A program made the translations under genes and the position numbers. DNA of 64,000 nucleotides from Acanthosepion lycidas (taxonomy: Eukaryota > Mollusca > Cephalopoda > Sepiida > Sepiidae), in assembly GCA_963932145.1 (NCBI GenBank), contig OZ010581.1:89136555-89200554 (forward strand), in the 5' to 3' direction. This document shows, piece after piece, positions 56,100 to 64,000 of this stretch; the stretch's first letter is position 1; every line of letters starts with the position of its first letter. The notes below the pieces were generated by a model. That model made no database searches. It worked only from the letters and a program-made list of their open reading frames with translations, and had not been told where the DNA came from.

Positions 56100-56922
56100 C
56101 AGGGTGCGATGGGTAAAAGTTCGTGTAAATTACGGAAAATGAAAATAACACTGACATCTCATTTTAACAGATATATTTGCCAAAATTATGCAAAAATATC
56201 TTGAAATACTGAATAGTAAATTTATTCAATAAAATCGCAATTAGCTTCAACCACAGTCCCAAGACGATTTTGGAATCTCTTGCGACTCTTCTGGAGAGTT
56301 TCCTTGTTTAAGTTGGAGAATGATGCTATAATACTTGGTCAATTCACTTTTGGTGTTACAAGGATTTTTTGCTCTCTCTCTCTCTCTCTCTCTCAACGGC
56401 GCCCCACACATAATAATCAAGGTGTTGTCGTCTGAGAAGTTATGTGGACAAATGTAAGGGATGATATCTTTGCAGAAATTCATTGAGAGACACGACTGAA
56501 TTTCCCTGCTTGTGTGGGATAGTGCAGAGTCCTGTTTACAGATATAGAGTATTCCACAGCCAATCTCTTGTCCCAGGGCAGCACTAGCTCCTCCGTGCTG
56601 ACTTTAATGCCCGCACCAACAATTCAGGAGATCTTTTCTTATCAGAACGATCACACTGAGTTTTCCAAACTGTCTTATCTTCGTAATCACCTTTTACTCA
56701 TCCAACTCTTTCCCAACCCTTTGTTCTATCCTCGGATTGACACCCAAATACTCTGAAATGTTCGTATTGAAGGTTCCGGCATGAACATCAAGAACAGCAT
56801 GCCGTTTCCAATTTTCTGTCGGAGTGAATTGCTAAACTGTCCCTATTATACTGTCCAATCGAAGAAAAAAAAGTGCATGTGAAAAATTAAAAAAATATAA
56901 AAGTGCAGCAATTTACACCCTG
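56100..56922 (-). pseudogene. Mariner element with internally deleted transposase
   Basis: The left end CAGGGTG (56100-56106) and right end CACCCTG (56916-56922) are short matching termini. On the minus strand the transposase begins with TENWKRHAVLDVHAGTFNTN and ISEYL (about 56815-56750), the mariner DNA-binding region. It then jumps to SALSHTSREIQSCLSMNFCK (about 56530-56470), IIPYICPHNFSDDNTLIIMC (the region of SPDLNPxDY) and CNTKSELTKYYSIILQLKQG, ending at 56247. The central catalytic part, including the first two acidic positions, is missing. A (CT)n run at 56372-56394 has expanded inside the frame. Its N-terminal wording matches the fragments at 42.3 and 47.0 kb. Confidence 0.75.
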
Positions 56923-56924
56923 CA

Positions 56925-57400
56925 CAATGGTGATAAAAATATTTTGCTGTAACTGTCTGAGGTTGTAACAACTGTACATAAATTATAATTCACTCAGTTA
57001 CTCTGTCAAATATAGTTGCAACGCAGTGACATTAATTCATCCATGGGATAAATAGTGTTAGATCAGCGAACAGAACAAAAGTTAGGATGTATGCAATTAT
57101 TTTAGATATGAGGAAGAAATGATCTTACTCAACTTCTAGCTAAAACGCGACCTAAGTTCGCTCATCTAATGGTTCTTCCCAGAAAAAAAAAAAGGCGACG
57201 TGCATACTAACTCTACACCCACACACAGCGTCATCAGATCTCATGGTTCATATTATGGATTCCGAAGCAGGTAACTATGTATATATTTATTCTATGAGGC
57301 TGAAACTGAAATAAAAAGGCTATAAAATGTATAAATGATCATATCATATACGATGACTCAAAAATTAAACTTAAGAGTGAAAAGTTATTAAAAGTATAAA

Positions 57401-57401
<1 letters not shown>
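56925..57401. other. No gene seen
   Basis: AT-rich unique sequence. Confidence 0.45.

Positions 57402-57475
<74 letters not shown>
57402..57475. repeat. (TA)n microsatellite
   Basis: About 37 TA units, followed by TTCAAGC...GCTTGAA, a short inverted pair at 57474-57509. Confidence 0.96.
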
Positions 57476-57479
<4 letters not shown>

Positions 57480-57737
57480 GCAAATTTTGGAATTCCAAAA
57501 TTCGCTTGAAAATGAAACAGTACCAGGGATTTTAATTTAATTTTATAATTAAATTTGAAGATTTAATTTCTGTTTTCTAAACATGGTAATTCATGTGCAG
57601 CGACGGAACCATATTTTTAAACTAAGAAATTTATAATATTTATGGTCTGCAGAATTGGACTGAGCACTGTTTTTGAAAATAAAAATAATTTGTAACACCG
57701 GATTATAAATCTTACTGTTCTTTTCTCTTTATTTCAA

Positions 57738-57810
57738 TATATATATATATATATATATGTATGTATATGTATGTATGTATGTATGTATATATATGGAGGG
57801 AGAGAGAGAA
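57738..57810. repeat. (TA)n-(TATG)n-(GA)n microsatellite
   Basis: TA run, then TATG/GTAT units, then GAGAGAGA. Confidence 0.94.
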
Positions 57811-57889
57811 ATCAGTAGAAAATGAATTTTGATTAATCCGCCAATTTTTTTTTATAACTTTAAGTATAACTTTTATTAGACACTCGTAA

Positions 57890-58244
57890 TTGAGTAGGTT
57901 CTCCCTTTATTTGTATAAAATATATTTATTTATTTTCACATATAGGCCTGAAAGTTCCAGAAATCTTATTAAAGGAAAATTTTCCCGATGTGCCTTTCCG
58001 AGTCCTGTCTGTCGACGCCAATTCTCTTTACGTTTGGATACGAAACTTACATATATGTGCATACATATACATACATTCATATACACATCCATCCATACAC
58101 ACCCACTCCAAGATATATATACATTTACGCACATATATACATACGGACATACACATACGTGCACATAAACATATATACATAAAACCTTAAATCTCCATAC
58201 AATTTCATACACCCATCTAAACAATAAACAATGTATCCCTATAA

Positions 58245-58291
<47 letters not shown>

Positions 58292-58397
58292 TCCTACATA
58301 TATACACATATACACTCATTCACACATATGTACGCACATATACGTACCCATATAAATCAAAATGTAAAATTTTAAAAAGTAAAATTTTAAAAATTTC

Positions 58398-58450
<53 letters not shown>

Positions 58451-58514
58451 TATATATATATATATATATATATATGAATATATATATATATATATGAATA
58501 TATATATATATATA

Positions 58515-58580
<66 letters not shown>
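57890..58580. repeat. ACATAC-rich and (TA)n satellite-like stretch
   Basis: Repeated ATACACATAC/ACATATACATAC words (58040-58180), (TA)n at 58248-58287 and a long (TA)n with GAATA interruptions at 58407-58578. A direct relative (CATAAACATAT, AAAACCTTA, CCATCTAAACAA) lies at about 60140-60225. Frames here are low-complexity. Confidence 0.88.
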
Positions 58581-58583
<3 letters not shown>

Positions 58584-58703
58584 ATATGTGCATGTGTGTA
58601 CACGCCTATATGTATGTATGTACGTGTAAATGTAAATATGTTATTGTGTACGCATGTGGTATTATGTATTGTGTATGCATGTGGTTTTGAACATAAAAAT
58701 ATA

Positions 58704-59238
58704 GGTCCTTGCTAGATTAGATAATCGTTATATTTATTTTTTATATGTTTATATTTGATTTGTAACCTGTAGTCGATATTAATTTTGTAAAATTTTCTTT
58801 TTTAAGTTTTTCTAGCTTTTTTCAAGTTTCCCCCGCCCCATATCTTCGCACCCTTTTTTCTTTTCTTTTCCTCTCCCTTCCTCTTCTTCTGATCTTTAAG
58901 ATTAGATCGTCTATATTGTGTGTATCCTTTCCGGTTACATCTTTAATGTATTAAACATTCATGTTTCTCTCACTTCAACCGTCTTCAACTCACCTCTCTA
59001 AAACTCCTCTCTGTTAAGTTTTAATCTCTCACCTCTCGCCTGTTACCCATCTCCTTAGCTCTAACATTCGTCCCACACACTCACACTTACAATCTCTCTA
59101 AATTTTATTTTTTATTCCCGGAGTTTTTTTTTTTTTCTGTCTTCTTTTTGAATTTGTAGGTCTGATGAATTGGATCGTATTTACGATTCCAATGGAATAA
59201 ATTATGACCATGGAATATTAGTGTTTAAGCCTTTTTAT

Positions 59239-59286
<48 letters not shown>

Positions 59287-59960
59287 TTCCAAGAGGATAG
59301 AATCCAGGTAGAACTCAATGTCCAGCACAGAGTAATAATATAATAAGAAAAGGCTCAAACACTAATATTCCATGGTTATAATTTATTACATTGGAATCGG
59401 TATCACGATCCAATTCATCACATCTACGAATTCAAAAAGAAATCAGAAAATATAACTCCGGGTATCAAAAAAAAAAAAAAAAGAAGTTTAGTGAGTGTGT
59501 ATGTGTGGGAGTGTTGTAACAGAAGAAAGAAGAACAGAAAAGCGTAAAGGTGAAGGTGGGGGTTAAAATTTAAGAGAAAAGTTTTAAAGATTAGAGTTAA
59601 ATAACGGTTTAAATGAGTGAGATACAGATAAATATGAATTATTTGTCGATGCATAATTCGCTACCGAATCGCTGACCTAAATTAAAAAAAAATAAAAAAA
59701 CAGACACCGGAAACGCGTGTATATATTTGTGGTGAAAGTACGCATAATAAAAAACGATATGATCTAAACTTAAAATCCAGAAGATGAGAGAAAGAGAGGA
59801 AAAAAGTTAGTGGTGGGGGAATAAACTGAAAACGAAGGGCATTTATCAGAGAACCGCGGTTTAATCAAGAAAATTTGACAAAGCAAGTAACATCACCTAC
59901 AGGTTAAAAATTTAACATAAACATATAAAAATTAACGAATATTTAATCTAGTAAGGACCA
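58704..59960. repeat. Long diverged inverted repeat around (TA)n
   Basis: The left arm (58704-59241, from GGTCCTTGCTAGATTAG to GTGTTTAAGCCTTTTTATTA) is inverted in the right arm (59341-59960, from TAATAAGAAAAGGCTCAAAC to AATCTAGTAAGGACC). Identity is high in the inner ~135 bp and lower outside. The centre is (TA)n at 59242-59282 plus about 58 bp. No coding sequence. A short third copy of the inner end lies at 60320-60420. Confidence 0.8.
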
Positions 59961-59969
59961 ACTATTTAT

Positions 59970-62960
<2,991 letters not shown>

Positions 62961-62964
62961 TGAT

Positions 62965-63009
62965 AGTATAAATATTGTAAAACCTGAAAGTATAAATATT
63001 GTAAAACCT
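62965..63009. repeat. 24-bp tandem duplication
   Basis: AGTATAAATATTGTAAAACC with its following CTGA occurs twice; the second copy is complete to AACCT. Confidence 0.92.
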
Positions 63010-63049
63010 CTTTGCTTACATTCACCAGCTATTACATTCTCGTTATTTT

Positions 63050-63150
63050 TCTGTAGAATCATATAACAGATACCATGAGTCTCCTTTGCAAATGTGAGGA
63101 AATTCGCCAGCATTCAGTGCCCAAAAAGAAGATTGATATTACATAGCAGT
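63050..63150 (-). pseudogene. Short RTE-like LINE remnant
   Basis: The minus strand reads a decayed C-W-R-ISSHLQRRL stretch parallel to CWAISSQMKMRV at 36.7 kb, itself a relic of CE.WTIS..M..KLEA. The ~90-bp match at DNA level (AATGTGAGGAAATT.GCCAGCA against CTGTGAGGAAATTGCCCAGCA) supports common origin more than the protein does. Confidence 0.45.
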
Positions 63151-63159
63151 TCATTATTT

Positions 63160-64000
63160 TTCTTTGTTTTTTTAAGTAAGTGTTTGTTGAAACGCAAAAT
63201 GTCTATTTGGAAAAACCATTGCGCTTATTTTTAATGTTTCAAATCATTCTGCTGAAAAAGATAGTGTCAAAAAATCTGAAAATGTATGATGAAAATATTG
63301 AGTGACAAGAGCCCGTCATACTCGACAATCAATTGCGTCAAACATCGTTTTGCGATGTTACCCCTTTCTGGAAAATATTTAATAGTATCAATACCTGAAA
63401 GTTTTAATAATATTTATAAAATTATGTTTGTTTGTAATGACTTGTCACTGTTGTGCTGACATGGTTACATCTCTACGGTCCTTTGACTAAACTACAATAT
63501 AGATAGTGCTGGTATTCAGTTGGAATGTGGTCGATAAAATTTAAGACGAAAAATCGGCAGTAACAGTTGTAGATACGAATTTTGGGATGTGGAAATTATT
63601 TTAATAAATGATTATCTTCTGAAAAGCTAAACATTATTTGTTTAGCTATTCTAAATATATTGTTGGAAAAATTAAAAATAACTTACCTGAATGGATAAAA
63701 AGAAGGGATAGAATTGGAGAGGTAAATCTATAGATACTTGATTGGGCTAAGTTTTATTTTGCATTAACCATTCAGGTGTAATCTTTTTATTAATAATGTT
63801 ACTTTTCAGTATTCTGATTACCTTTAGCAACCGCTCTTTGCGATTCTTTCTTCCTATTTCTCACTCCGGAAGCTCTTTTTATTTCGATTTGTTTTTACTA
63901 ATACTATATGGCCTATTCTGTATTGCTTTTATTATTGACTAAATCGTTTTTTTTTTATTATTATTTTCATTTTTCTACTGTTACGGAGAAAAAAATCTCT
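63160..64000. other. No gene seen
   Basis: AT-rich unique sequence with T runs near the end of the window. Confidence 0.5.

Overview
The window looks like a piece of a coleoid cephalopod genome, most likely an octopus. This is inferred from strong AT richness, dozens of very long (TA)n tracts, and the mix of decayed Tc1/mariner, Penelope-like, jockey-like, RTE-like and Tx1-like elements; no host marker gene confirms it. I see no convincing host protein-coding gene. Every recognisable coding stretch comes from a mobile element, and all carry stops, frameshifts or truncations. Long low-complexity frames rich in Y/I or F/L/S are products of (TA)n tracts and T-rich DNA and are not annotated as genes.

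Layout. 1-3 kb: T-rich unique DNA. 3-13 kb: a LINE RT scrap, a repeat on the minus strand carrying a well-formed hammerhead ribozyme motif (3767-3813), two 5'-truncated Penelope-like (PLE) C-terminal fragments that each start at a (TA)n tract, a decayed DUF4817-type transposase, a fold-back repeat and a Tc1/mariner 5' end. 13-14.3 kb: purine-rich filler. 14.6-18.2 kb: a GC-rich Tx1/L1-type LINE between ~180-bp inverted repeats whose arms carry hammerhead-like cores. 18-41 kb: mostly AT-rich unique DNA with a jockey-like LINE (21.1-22.7 kb, minus), RTE-like LINE remnants (26.4, 29.6-31.0, 36.7, 63.1 kb, all minus), tRNA-derived SINE sequence, a Tc1 pseudogene (37.3-38.2 kb) and a GC-rich block able to form successive hairpins (32.5-32.8 kb).

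41-64 kb: a repeat-dense zone. Six palindromic mariner-type MITEs with the TTAGGTTGGTGCAAAA end occur between 24.4 and 47.5 kb; two sit at the same place in a ~640-bp near-identical duplicated mariner fragment. Nested inverted repeats (48.4-50.7 kb) enclose a tRNA-like sequence. A Tc1 element with ~190-bp inverted repeats (51.15-52.73 kb) is followed by a PLE RT/GIY-YIG reading frame between perfect 67-bp inverted repeats (53.48-55.36 kb), a mariner pseudogene (56.1-56.9 kb) and a long, diverged inverted repeat (58.7-60.0 kb).

Two points deserve attention: retroelement coding regions enclosed by terminal inverted repeats (14.6-18.2 and 53.5-55.4 kb), and hammerhead or hammerhead-like motifs in the PLE-type repeats. 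Both fit known PLE biology (pseudo-LTRs in either orientation, hammerhead motifs), but the exact arrangements here merit checking.
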